Positions 5,992 to 12,587 of a stretch of DNA of 12,811 bases are shown here, one piece after another; within the stretch, counting starts at the first letter, position 1; each line of letters begins with the position of its first letter. Origin of the DNA: Candidatus Bathyarchaeota archaeon (lineage in GTDB: Archaea > Thermoproteota > Bathyarchaeia > TCS64). The DNA lies in NCBI GenBank assembly GCA_016934355.1, contig JAFGTA010000096.1:1-12811 (forward strand). The letters are read 5' to 3'. The translations under genes were made by a program, and so were the position numbers. The notes under the pieces are model-generated. The model was not told the DNA's origin and searched no databases. It saw only the letters and a list, made by a program, of their open reading frames with translations.

Positions 5992-7377
5992 ATGACGTTC
6001 AAGGACAGGGTGAAGGAGCTAGAGAGCTATATATTCAAGCGGATGGGCGAGTCCGGCGTGGTCGGGCTCAGCGTCGCCACAATCAAGGACGGCCAGGTGA
6101 ACTACAAACGGGGCTTCGGGTTTAGAGACTATGACAAGGGCACCAGCGCCGACCCCGACACGCTCTACTGTATAGGCAGCGTCACCAAGACCTTCACAGC
6201 CCTCGCTGTCCTCCAGCTCAGCGAGAGGGGCCTCCTCAGCCTCGACGACCCCATAGACAGGTACGTGGAGTTCAACGCCGAGCCCATGGGTGAACCCATA
6301 CTGGTGAGGCACCTGCTGAGCCACAGCAGCGGCCTGCCGTCCCTCGGCTACGCCGAGGCGACCCTCGGCGCCGTGACGGGCACCTACGAGGCTTGGTTCC
6401 CCATCAGCAGCCCCCGCGACCTTCTGGTGTTCATGGACGGCGCAGAGGACTGGGTGCTCGCCAAGCCGGGTCAACGCCACGCCTACCTGAATGAGGGTTA
6501 CATCATGCTCGGCTCTATAATCGAGGAGGTCTCGGGGCAGGGCTACTCCGACTACGTCACCGAGAACATACTGGAGCCGCTGGGGATGCTGCGCAGCACC
6601 TACCTCGAAGAAGATGTCGATGCAGACGGAGACGTGGCCACACCATACGTGACGAACAGTGAAGGCGAGAAGGAAGCAACAAGGTACCCGTACGGCCAGA
6701 TGATAAGCGACGGCGGCCTCATGAGCACAGCCGTAGAGATGGCGAGGTACCTGAGGATGCTGATGAACGGCGGGGAGCTGGACGGCAGACGGATAGCAGA
6801 AGCCGAGACAATAAGAGAAGCCATGGCGCCCAAGATCAAGACGGTGGAGGAGCCCTACGACGGCGAGGGACAGCACTACTACGGGTACGGGCTGCGGATC
6901 AAGTCTGGGTTCCTAGGCCACGACCTCATCCACCACAGCGGCAGCGTCTACGGGTCAAGCGGCTACATGGGATTCATACCCGGGGAACGCGTCGGCGTCG
7001 TCGTGCTCGCCAACGGAGGCTACTACCTGCAGGACATCGGCGAGTACGCCCTGGCGCTGCTCATGGGCAGGGACTCCATGGAGGCCCCCTACTTCAGGAG
7101 GGTGAGGGCCCTCGACGACCTGACTGGCACCTACACAACGTTCAGGGGCACGTCCAGCTACGAGGTCACCCGGAGCGGCGGCGTCCTCCAGCTCACCATG
7201 AGCTATGGCACCCGCAGCTACACTGTGCCCATGATTCCGGTGGACCTCGAAGGCGAGCCAAAGAGGTTTAACTCGTACGGGATGGACGCCGTCACTCCCG
7301 TCCTGTTCATGGAGAGGGACGGCGAGACCTTCATGGTGTACGACCGCACAATGGCGAGGAGAAGCTCCTGCGGCTAG
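5992..7377 (+). CDS. class-C-beta-lactamase-family serine hydrolase with C-terminal beta domain
   Basis: 461 residues. Residues about 5-365 are the Beta-lactamase (PF00144) fold shared by class C enzymes, D-aminopeptidases and EstB-type esterases. The catalytic motifs are SVTK at 63-66 (S63 nucleophile, K66), YLN at 165-167 (the Tyr-x-Asn motif) and HSG at 315-317 (in place of KTG). HSG rather than KTG is common among family esterases and peptidases and argues against classical AmpC activity. Residues about 370-455 (LTGTYTTFRGTSSYEV onward) are predicted beta-rich, like the small barrel domain often attached to these enzymes. No signal peptide is seen, so it should act in the cytoplasm. The ATG at 5992 follows a Shine-Dalgarno motif. 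Two penicillin-recognising-fold hydrolases side by side could act on successive bonds of one substrate or on different substrates; this is inference. Confidence 0.92.
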   Translation: MTFKDRVKELESYIFKRMGESGVVGLSVATIKDGQVNYKRGFGFRDYDKGTSADPDTLYCIGSVTKTFTALAVLQLSERGLLSLDDPIDRYVEFNAEPMGEPILVRHLLSHSSGLPSLGYAEATLGAVTGTYEAWFPISSPRDLLVFMDGAEDWVLAKPGQRHAYLNEGYIMLGSIIEEVSGQGYSDYVTENILEPLGMLRSTYLEEDVDADGDVATPYVTNSEGEKEATRYPYGQMISDGGLMSTAVEMARYLRMLMNGGELDGRRIAEAETIREAMAPKIKTVEEPYDGEGQHYYGYGLRIKSGFLGHDLIHHSGSVYGSSGYMGFIPGERVGVVVLANGGYYLQDIGEYALALLMGRDSMEAPYFRRVRALDDLTGTYTTFRGTSSYEVTRSGGVLQLTMSYGTRSYTVPMIPVDLEGEPKRFNSYGMDAVTPVLFMERDGETFMVYDRTMARRSSCG

Positions 7378-7398
7378 AACGCCTGTTCCTATGATTTG

Positions 7399-7407
7399 TT
7401 TAAAATA
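7399..7407 (+). promoter_or_regulatory. TATA box of the glycyl radical enzyme gene
   Basis: TTTAAAATA, a strong archaeal TATA element whose centre is 26 bases before the GTG at 7429. A leaderless GTG-initiated transcript is the simplest reading and is the main support for this start codon. Confidence 0.6.
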
Positions 7408-7428
7408 CTGAGCTAATCCTTAATCTCT

Positions 7429-9651
7429 GTGAACACGTTGACTCTCCGCGTCGATAGGCTGCTCGAAGCCCACAGGGAGCTCAGGCACACCGTGTACCGC
7501 ACAGTCAAACCCCTATCCATCTGGGAACACGACGCAGACCCGTCCGAGCCAGTGGTCATACGTAAGGCGAAGGCTCTGAAGCTGCTACTGGGTGAATCCC
7601 CCGCAATAATTATGGAGGATGAGCTCGTCGTGGGGCTCCGCACACTCTACAGCGAGCTCCCCGAGGGCGAGAACCTCCTGAACGGCGTCTACATGCTCCC
7701 CGTGACGCCCGCCACCATGCACAGCAAGAGGTACTACCCCCGTTACCTCACGGACGAGGAAGCCACAGCCGCGCTCGGCATGGGCGCCCCGGAGGGCGAC
7801 TTCACAAGCCACGTCCCCTTCGGCACGTGGAAGATGCTCAGACACGGGTTACGCGGCGTAGAGGAGCAGGTCGCCACGAGGCTCGGCGAGCTGGAGATGG
7901 ACGGGGAGAAGGCGGCGTTCCTCAGGGCCGCTCTCATCACGCTGGATGCGGCCACCGAGTTCATCGCCCGGCACACAGCCGAGGCGCTCAGGCTCGCAGA
8001 CGAGACCCAGAACCCTGAGAGGAAGGCGGAGCTGAAGAGGATCGCAGACAGCTGCATGTGGCTCTCCACGGAGCCTCCCCGCGGCTTCCGCGAGGCTGTC
8101 CAGCTGTTCTGGCTCCTATGCGTCGTCATGGCAGCCGAGAACCAGAGCTGCATCCCCATCGGGAGACTCGACCAGGACCTGTACCCGTTCCTAGAGTCGG
8201 ACCTGGACGCGGGGCGAATCACCCTCGACGAGGCTCAGGAGCTCGTGGAGTGCCTCTGGATCAAGCTCAACTTCGAGAGCGACCTCACCACCGACACGTG
8301 CCGCAACGTCACCCTCGCGGGCCAGAAGGCGGACGGCACAGACGCGACCAACACCCTAACCTACATCTGCCTCGACGCCTCGCATAAACTGCGGCTCGCC
8401 GACCCCAAGATCAACGTCAGGTTCCACAGCGGCTCACCGGGCAGGCTCCTCAGGAAGTGCGTCGAGATGGTGAAGGCGGGGCTAGGCGGGTTCCCCGCGT
8501 TCTACAGCGACGAAGCCATCTTGGAGGGCCTCAGGCGGATGGGTGTACCCGACGAGGACGCCAGGCTTTACAGTTGCGACGGCTGCCAGGAGATCATCCT
8601 CCCGGGTAAGGGCGACTTCTACCCTGTGCACACCGGGGTGGACCTCCTCGCCTGCGCCCAGAGGACCCTCGGCGTCGAGCCCTACCTGGTCGAGATAGGA
8701 GGCCAGCCTGAGACGCCCGAAGCAGGGGACCACGGCAGCTTCGACGATTTCATGGATGCCTACATGGGCAACCTCGACGAGATGATAGCCTTCGCGGTGA
8801 AGCAGGGCAACATGAGGGACACGGGGCTCGCCGCTTACAGCCCTGTGCCCTTCCTCTCAAGCACCCTTGAGGGCTGCGTCGAGAACGCCGTGGACAAGAC
8901 CGCCGGAGGCTGCAGCTACAACTGGACCGGCTGCAACGGGCAGGCGTTCGCCGCCGCTGTCAACTCATTGGCTGCCGTGAAGAAGATGGTCTACGACGAG
9001 GGTCTCATAACCCTCGCAGGGCTCAGGCAGACCCTCGGCGACGACTGGGGCGACGAAAGGCTCCGCCAGTATGCCTTGAACAGGGTGCCCAAGTGGGGCA
9101 ACGACGACGACTACGTCGACGGCATCGCGGTACGGGTCGCGCATCACTTCATCGAGGAGGTGCTCAAGTACAGCAACCCCAGGGGCGGCCCCTACTACCC
9201 CGGCATATTCACGTTCCACCACGTCAGCAAGGGCATAAGGACGTCGGCAAGCCCCGACGGCAGGCACGCGGGAGACCCGGTTGCGGCTCACCTCTCCCCC
9301 GTCGCTGGCACCGACAGGGTGGGCCCCACGTCCACGCTGAACTCTGCGCTCAAGGTCTACGAGCTGCGGCCCCCGGAGGGCACCGCCTTGGACATCCGTT
9401 TCCACCCGACGGCTGTGATGGGTGACGAGGGCACGGCTAAGCTGGAGAGTTTCATCAGATCGTTCATGGACGGAGGCGGAACCGTCGTCCAGTTCAACGT
9501 CGTGGACTCCGAGACACTCAGGGACGCCCAGGAGAACCCCGAGCAGTACAGGTCGCTGCTTGTGCGGGTGTGGGGGTTCAGCGCCTACTTCACGACGCTC
9601 ACCCGGGAGTACCAGGACGAGATAATCGCCCGCACCGTGCACGGGTTATAG
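7429..9651 (+). CDS. glycyl radical enzyme of the pyruvate formate-lyase/dehydratase superfamily, unassigned reaction
   Basis: 740 residues, slightly shorter than the usual 780-850. The PFL-like domain begins with the family segment ESPAIIMEDELVVG (56-69). The active-site loop reads YSCDGCQEI (381-389); C386 aligns with the thiyl-forming cysteine and E388 with the general-base glutamate of the GCVE motif in eliminating members such as glycerol, choline and hydroxyproline enzymes. PFL itself has adjacent Cys-Cys instead. The glycyl radical motif is RVWGFSAYF near the C-terminus, with G716 as the radical site, followed by the usual tail (EYQDEIIARTVHG). Such enzymes are oxygen-sensitive, cytoplasmic and need a radical SAM activase; none is encoded here. 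GCQE instead of GCVE and the extra C383 (Cys-x-x-Cys) are unusual. The start is a leaderless GTG. Its last six bases overlap the end of the convergent C45 gene. It could be a C-C, C-O or C-N lyase or a decarboxylase; I cannot decide. Confidence 0.92.
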   Translation: MNTLTLRVDRLLEAHRELRHTVYRTVKPLSIWEHDADPSEPVVIRKAKALKLLLGESPAIIMEDELVVGLRTLYSELPEGENLLNGVYMLPVTPATMHSKRYYPRYLTDEEATAALGMGAPEGDFTSHVPFGTWKMLRHGLRGVEEQVATRLGELEMDGEKAAFLRAALITLDAATEFIARHTAEALRLADETQNPERKAELKRIADSCMWLSTEPPRGFREAVQLFWLLCVVMAAENQSCIPIGRLDQDLYPFLESDLDAGRITLDEAQELVECLWIKLNFESDLTTDTCRNVTLAGQKADGTDATNTLTYICLDASHKLRLADPKINVRFHSGSPGRLLRKCVEMVKAGLGGFPAFYSDEAILEGLRRMGVPDEDARLYSCDGCQEIILPGKGDFYPVHTGVDLLACAQRTLGVEPYLVEIGGQPETPEAGDHGSFDDFMDAYMGNLDEMIAFAVKQGNMRDTGLAAYSPVPFLSSTLEGCVENAVDKTAGGCSYNWTGCNGQAFAAAVNSLAAVKKMVYDEGLITLAGLRQTLGDDWGDERLRQYALNRVPKWGNDDDYVDGIAVRVAHHFIEEVLKYSNPRGGPYYPGIFTFHHVSKGIRTSASPDGRHAGDPVAAHLSPVAGTDRVGPTSTLNSALKVYELRPPEGTALDIRFHPTAVMGDEGTAKLESFIRSFMDGGGTVVQFNVVDSETLRDAQENPEQYRSLLVRVWGFSAYFTTLTREYQDEIIARTVHGL

Positions 9652-10683
9652 CAGGTCTAGTTTAGCCTCGCTGTACCCGCCGGCGCACGGGTTCCCCGCC
9701 TTGTACATAAGTCTGCCCTCTGTGAGGTCGATGACCACGGAGCCGACGGTGCACACGGTCTCGTTCACACCCTCCTGGATGTGTTTGCAGAGGCTCCGCG
9801 GGTAGTTGGCGTGGTCGGATAGCAGCTTGGTCAGCGACTCGGCGGTGTGTCCGCCGTAGCCCTCCTCAAGCAATCTGGAAAGCCTGTTAAGCCGGACCCG
9901 GGAGTTGAGGAGGTCGGCCCAGCCGTCCAGCCCCGCCATGTCTGGGTGGACGTGGTGGTTGGTGTGCGCCATGAACCCGTTCCCCGCGTAGGACAGCCCG
10001 TAGCGGGTCCCCGAGACCTCGACGTCGTATATCTCGCCGTCCCTGTCCGCGACTACGTGGTTGTTGCCGTTGGCTCGCTCGGGGCGGATGCACACCCGTA
10101 TCGCGTCCTCGACCCTCTCGGTCCTCATGATCTCCCTGTACGCGAAGAGCTTGGGGACCCCCGGCTTCAGGTCGTTGGCGTAGAGGGCGTTCCCCACCGA
10201 GCCGACGCCGCGCTCGTTGAAGCCCTGGTGGAGCAGCATCCCCGAGTACGCGAACGCCACGTAGGCGGGCTCCTCGTCCGGCGTGCACTTCACGACGCAG
10301 ATGCAGTCGCGGTGGTGGGGCGAGTTGTCCTCGTTGTGCCCCAGCAGGACGTGCCCGTTGATCGAGCCGCCCTGAGGCACGGCGAAGCTGCTGCAGCCGC
10401 CTTCGAACAGTAGCTCCTGGAGGCTGTTCACGGCGAGGAGGGTCATGTAGGGTACGCCGGAGCCCTCCGCCATGCCCTTGAGCTCCTGGCTGCAAAGTAG
10501 CACATGTTCCTCGGTGTACCTCCGGGTGGTGTCCAGTCGCTCCTTCAGCTCGTCCCGCGGGAGCTTGGAGAGGCTGCCGTCGACGCGGCTCTTAAGCGGC
10601 TGGAGCTTGTCCCGTAGGGCGTCTCCCACGGTGTGCCCGATGTCCCAGGACGAACCAGACGCGTTTATGAACGTGGCTGACAT
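9646..10683 (-). CDS. C45-family autoproteolytic acyltransferase/hydrolase (penicillin acyltransferase-like Ntn-hydrolase)
   Basis: 345 residues from the preferred ATG. The family (PF03417) includes fungal acyl-CoA:6-aminopenicillanate acyltransferase and related amidases; the precursor cuts itself to expose an N-terminal cysteine that becomes the nucleophile. That cysteine is in GGCSSFAVPQGG, at residue 97 from this start, close to Cys103 of the fungal enzyme. GHNEDNS and NERGVGSVGNALYANDL downstream are the conserved oxyanion and substrate-pocket segments, and NGFMAHTNHH is the later family motif. The family start is normally a strand plus ASGS-x-[YW]-x-I-G, here FINASGSSWDIG at residues 5-16, which supports ATG 10683, with a TATA-like box 26 bases upstream. 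The frame stays open further: a GTG at 10740 follows a perfect GGAGGTGA, so a 19-residue extension is possible. Likely substrates are acylated amines or small amides; the natural one is unknown. Confidence 0.9.
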   Translation of the reverse strand: MSATFINASGSSWDIGHTVGDALRDKLQPLKSRVDGSLSKLPRDELKERLDTTRRYTEEHVLLCSQELKGMAEGSGVPYMTLLAVNSLQELLFEGGCSSFAVPQGGSINGHVLLGHNEDNSPHHRDCICVVKCTPDEEPAYVAFAYSGMLLHQGFNERGVGSVGNALYANDLKPGVPKLFAYREIMRTERVEDAIRVCIRPERANGNNHVVADRDGEIYDVEVSGTRYGLSYAGNGFMAHTNHHVHPDMAGLDGWADLLNSRVRLNRLSRLLEEGYGGHTAESLTKLLSDHANYPRSLCKHIQEGVNETVCTVGSVVIDLTEGRLMYKAGNPCAGGYSEAKLDLL

Positions 10684-10706
10684 GATAAATGAAACGCTGA
10701 ATATGC

Positions 10707-10712
10707 TAATAT
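10707..10712 (-). promoter_or_regulatory. candidate TATA box for the ATG 10683 start of the C45 gene
   Basis: The minus strand reads ATATTA, centred about 26 bases before ATG 10683, consistent with a leaderless start. A second, better box (TAAATATTAG, about 10795-10804) lies further upstream and would serve the alternative start at 10740. Confidence 0.35.
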
Positions 10713-10748
10713 CAGCTTTTACGAAGCCGACTGTGGACACGAAGTCGT

Positions 10749-10756
10749 TCACCTCC
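10749..10756 (-). promoter_or_regulatory. perfect Shine-Dalgarno motif before an alternative C45 start
   Basis: GGAGGTGA on the minus strand, eight bases before an in-frame GTG at 10738-10740. It matches the archaeal 16S anti-Shine-Dalgarno well and has proper spacing. It is the reason to keep the longer protein open as a possibility; the intervening codons are AT-rich at third positions, unlike the body of the gene. Confidence 0.4.
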
Positions 10757-10880
10757 TCCAGTGTAGCTTGGGGGAGGCTCAAAGTTCTTCAAGCTAATAT
10801 TTACGGATTTCATCGATTGTTGAAGGTTAAGAATCGAGAGGATAGGAAGTATGGGAGTTCTTTGCTTTCATAAGATAGCG

Positions 10881-10890
10881 TTTATATATT
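10881..10890 (+). promoter_or_regulatory. TATA box of the small nuclease-like gene
   Basis: TTTATATATT, a near-consensus archaeal TATA box with its centre 25 bases before the ATG at 10911, so transcription should begin on the start codon. Confidence 0.65.
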
Positions 10891-10910
10891 TTACTATTAA
10901 ATGAAAATAT

Positions 10911-11219
10911 ATGACCAGCCACGATGAGTGCGTGGCATCTTGGGCGAAAGCGTATAAAGACGCAGGATGGTTGGTTCATGCAGATATTCAAGGGTATCAA
11001 GCTCCCCCTGAGATACACAACAAAAAACCGGATATTTACGCCAGATCTGGGAATATCGCACATTTATTAGAGGTTGAAACTGACGAGTCCATTTATACTG
11101 AACACGCTAAAAGACAGATCGCTGTGTTTAAAATATGGGCAGACCAAGGTCAAAAAAGAAGTTTTAGATTAATCTTGGCAAACTCAAAAGGCTGTAACGA
11201 AGTAAGTAGTATTCTTTGA
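10911..11219 (+). CDS. small PD-(D/E)XK-like protein, candidate nuclease
   Basis: 102 residues. The segment KPDIYARSGNIAHLLEVETDES (39-60) has the pattern P-D...E-x-E of restriction-endonuclease-like folds, with D41, E54 and E56 as possible metal ligands, preceded by a helix (ECVASWAKAYKDAGWLVHADI) and followed by an alternating helix-strand tail (HAKRQIAVFKIWADQ, FRLILAN). Usually the third catalytic residue is lysine (ExK); here it is glutamate, which some members use and which may also mean the protein binds rather than cuts DNA. The gene is much more AT-rich than its neighbours, with many AAA, ATA and AGA-type codons, suggesting recent transfer. It has its own strong promoter, no partner methylase or helicase nearby, and a hairpin 10 bases after the stop. 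It could be a Holliday-junction-resolvase-like or orphan repair or defence protein; the fold call is moderate. Confidence 0.7.
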   Translation: MTSHDECVASWAKAYKDAGWLVHADIQGYQAPPEIHNKKPDIYARSGNIAHLLEVETDESIYTEHAKRQIAVFKIWADQGQKRSFRLILANSKGCNEVSSIL

Positions 11220-11228
11220 AAATGATGT

Positions 11229-11266
11229 GGATACCTATGAGGCTATTCGCCACGCCTCACGTATCC
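11229..11266 (+). terminator. 12-bp hairpin after the nuclease-like gene
   Basis: GGATAC pairs with GTATCC and, inside them, TGAGGC pairs with GCCTCA; a small internal loop (CTA against C) separates the two stems, and the terminal loop is about ten bases. It begins ten bases after the stop codon at 11219. It may terminate or stabilise the transcript, though no T-run follows. The remaining spacer to 11373 also contains the 10-bp palindrome GGAACGTTCC at 11352-11361, and nothing else I can support. Confidence 0.4.
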
Positions 11267-11373
11267 GTTTAACCCTGTCCGCGTATTATCTGAGGTGGTC
11301 CAGTCGGAGGTCGGAGGGATTCACCGCCATAAGCCCGATCATCAAGCAGAGGGAACGTTCCGCCGTCAATCAG

Positions 11374-12378
11374 TCAGCGCATTTGTTTGAGGGGGTTGTT
11401 TAGGAAGTCGTCACGGTAACGTTGGTTCTTGTTCCCCAGCTTTCCGCGTATTTTAGTGACCCACTCCGGCTCCCCCGGTATCACGCCGCCCTCCATCGCC
11501 CGGGTGATCCGTGCGTACATGTAGAGGTTGTGGAACCTTATGAACAGCGGGATGCTCTGGATGTCCTCGTCCGTTATTGTCTTCCTGGTCCTGTACCCCT
11601 CTATGAAAGATCGAATCCTCGGGTCATGGAGGTCGTACTGTGCAAGTCGGTCGTCGTACAGGTCCCGTAGAGCGTTCGCAACATCCGACGCATACCAGTA
11701 GTGGGCGCAGTCATCGAAGTCCAGAACCCCGGGGGAGCCGTCGGTCCACAGCAGGTTATCCTGCTCAAAGTCGTAGTGGGTGACTCCATAGTTTTCGCCC
11801 ACCGGCAACGTCGCCAACTTTTCCTCCAGTGAGCCCAGCTCACCCAGGACGATTTCGTCCGTCGCGGGCACCACCCTACGGATCGTCTTAATGTGGTCTT
11901 CCCATGTTGGGATGCCCTCGTCCTCGTAGCCGGCGCCGGCTGAGTGCATCTCACCCAACGCCCTGCCCCACCTCTCGAACCCGCGGAGGTCAAGCGTATC
12001 GGATTCAACGTGTTTCCCAGGCAGCCCCTCGAAGACCACGGCGTGGAACAAGCCCATCCCTGTCTCCACCGATTCCACGTAGCGGTCCGTCAGGGACTTC
12101 ACAGGCTTGTTCGCGTGCACGCCTCGCCGGATGAGGTGCCGTATGTAACTGAGCTCGGCTTCCATGGTCTCCGGCGTCCTCTCGCTGGAGTGGTTGAAGC
12201 GGAGGTAGTAGGCGCGTTCACCGGCTTTGACTCGGGTCACGAAGTTGGCGCTTGCCCTGAAGACGCTTACATCTTTTTCGCCTAGGAACCATCTTTCCGC
12301 TATGTCGTCTGCGATGGGGCTCCTCCGGTCCTCGTCCACGGTGTCGAAGAACCTTTTCATCAGCCTCAGACTCATCAT
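11374..12378 (-). CDS. APH-fold phosphotransferase (aminoglycoside/homoserine kinase-like)
   Basis: 334 residues from ATG 12378. The catalytic loop reads HYDFEQDN at 201-208 (D203 catalytic base, N208 metal ligand), and the second metal-binding segment is GVLDFDD with D220, the DFG equivalent of the APH family. N-terminally, NFVTRVKAGERAYYLRF fits the nucleotide-binding sheet; the final arginine stands where many relatives have lysine. The family (PF01636) phosphorylates small molecules such as aminoglycosides, choline, homoserine, fructosamines or methylthioribose using ATP, in the cytoplasm. No substrate is identifiable; in an archaeon a metabolite kinase is more likely than a resistance gene. 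The start is uncertain: the frame opens upstream to a TTG at 12429, and ATG codons are at 12378, 12375 and 12360. A TATA-like stretch near 12472-12480 would serve any of them. It is convergent with the nuclease-like gene and divergent from the winged-helix gene. Confidence 0.85.
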   Translation of the reverse strand: MMSLRLMKRFFDTVDEDRRSPIADDIAERWFLGEKDVSVFRASANFVTRVKAGERAYYLRFNHSSERTPETMEAELSYIRHLIRRGVHANKPVKSLTDRYVESVETGMGLFHAVVFEGLPGKHVESDTLDLRGFERWGRALGEMHSAGAGYEDEGIPTWEDHIKTIRRVVPATDEIVLGELGSLEEKLATLPVGENYGVTHYDFEQDNLLWTDGSPGVLDFDDCAHYWYASDVANALRDLYDDRLAQYDLHDPRIRSFIEGYRTRKTITDEDIQSIPLFIRFHNLYMYARITRAMEGGVIPGEPEWVTKIRGKLGNKNQRYRDDFLNNPLKQMR

Positions 12379-12490
12379 TTTATTGGTACCTGCCCTGTAT
12401 CCGCCGTTGATGTATCCTGTTGACCTCAAGCGTCGTGTGATACTACACCCTGAACAGGTCTCCGATTATGTATGTTTTTAGTCGAAGCAT

Positions 12491-12547
12491 TCACTCATCG
12501 AGGAACCCTCGGCCCCCGAGTTAGTAACCCACTTTTTCGGTGAGTGA
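12491..12547. repeat. 10-bp inverted repeat in the divergent promoter region
   Basis: TCACTCATCG (12491-12500) and CGGTGAGTGA (12538-12547) are complementary with one G-T pair, 37 bases apart. Between them is a second short stem (CTCGG, three bases, CCGAG at 12508-12520). It lies between the kinase gene and the winged-helix gene, just ahead of the latter's TATA box, so it may be an operator for that protein or a leader-RNA fold. Confidence 0.4.
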
Positions 12548-12558
12548 TCGGGAAGAGA

Positions 12559-12565
12559 TAATATT
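12559..12565 (+). promoter_or_regulatory. TATA-like box of the winged-helix gene
   Basis: TAATATT within AGATAATATT, centred 26 bases before the ATG at 12588, so a leaderless start is expected. It is the main reason for preferring this start to the in-frame GTG at 12540. Confidence 0.45.
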
Positions 12566-12587
12566 GCCCGCACATTTTGATGATGGG

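Noticed and set aside
6019..6876. 285-codon antisense frame opposite the class-C-type hydrolase
   Set aside because: The sense strand has all three catalytic motifs; the antisense protein shows no domain.
8965..9642. 225-codon antisense frame opposite the glycyl radical enzyme
   Set aside because: It covers the conserved glycyl radical motif on the sense strand and resembles nothing.
9847..10495. Frames of about 190-200 codons on both strands within the C45 gene, in other phases
   Set aside because: The C45 frame has the conserved nucleophile and family motifs; the others are low-complexity shadows rich in Arg, Gly, Val and Pro.
11267..11373. Possible tRNA or small gene between the nuclease-like and kinase genes
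   Set aside because: No cloverleaf or TTCRA-type arm can be drawn, and the short open frame starting at 11295 has no similarity and runs into the kinase gene.
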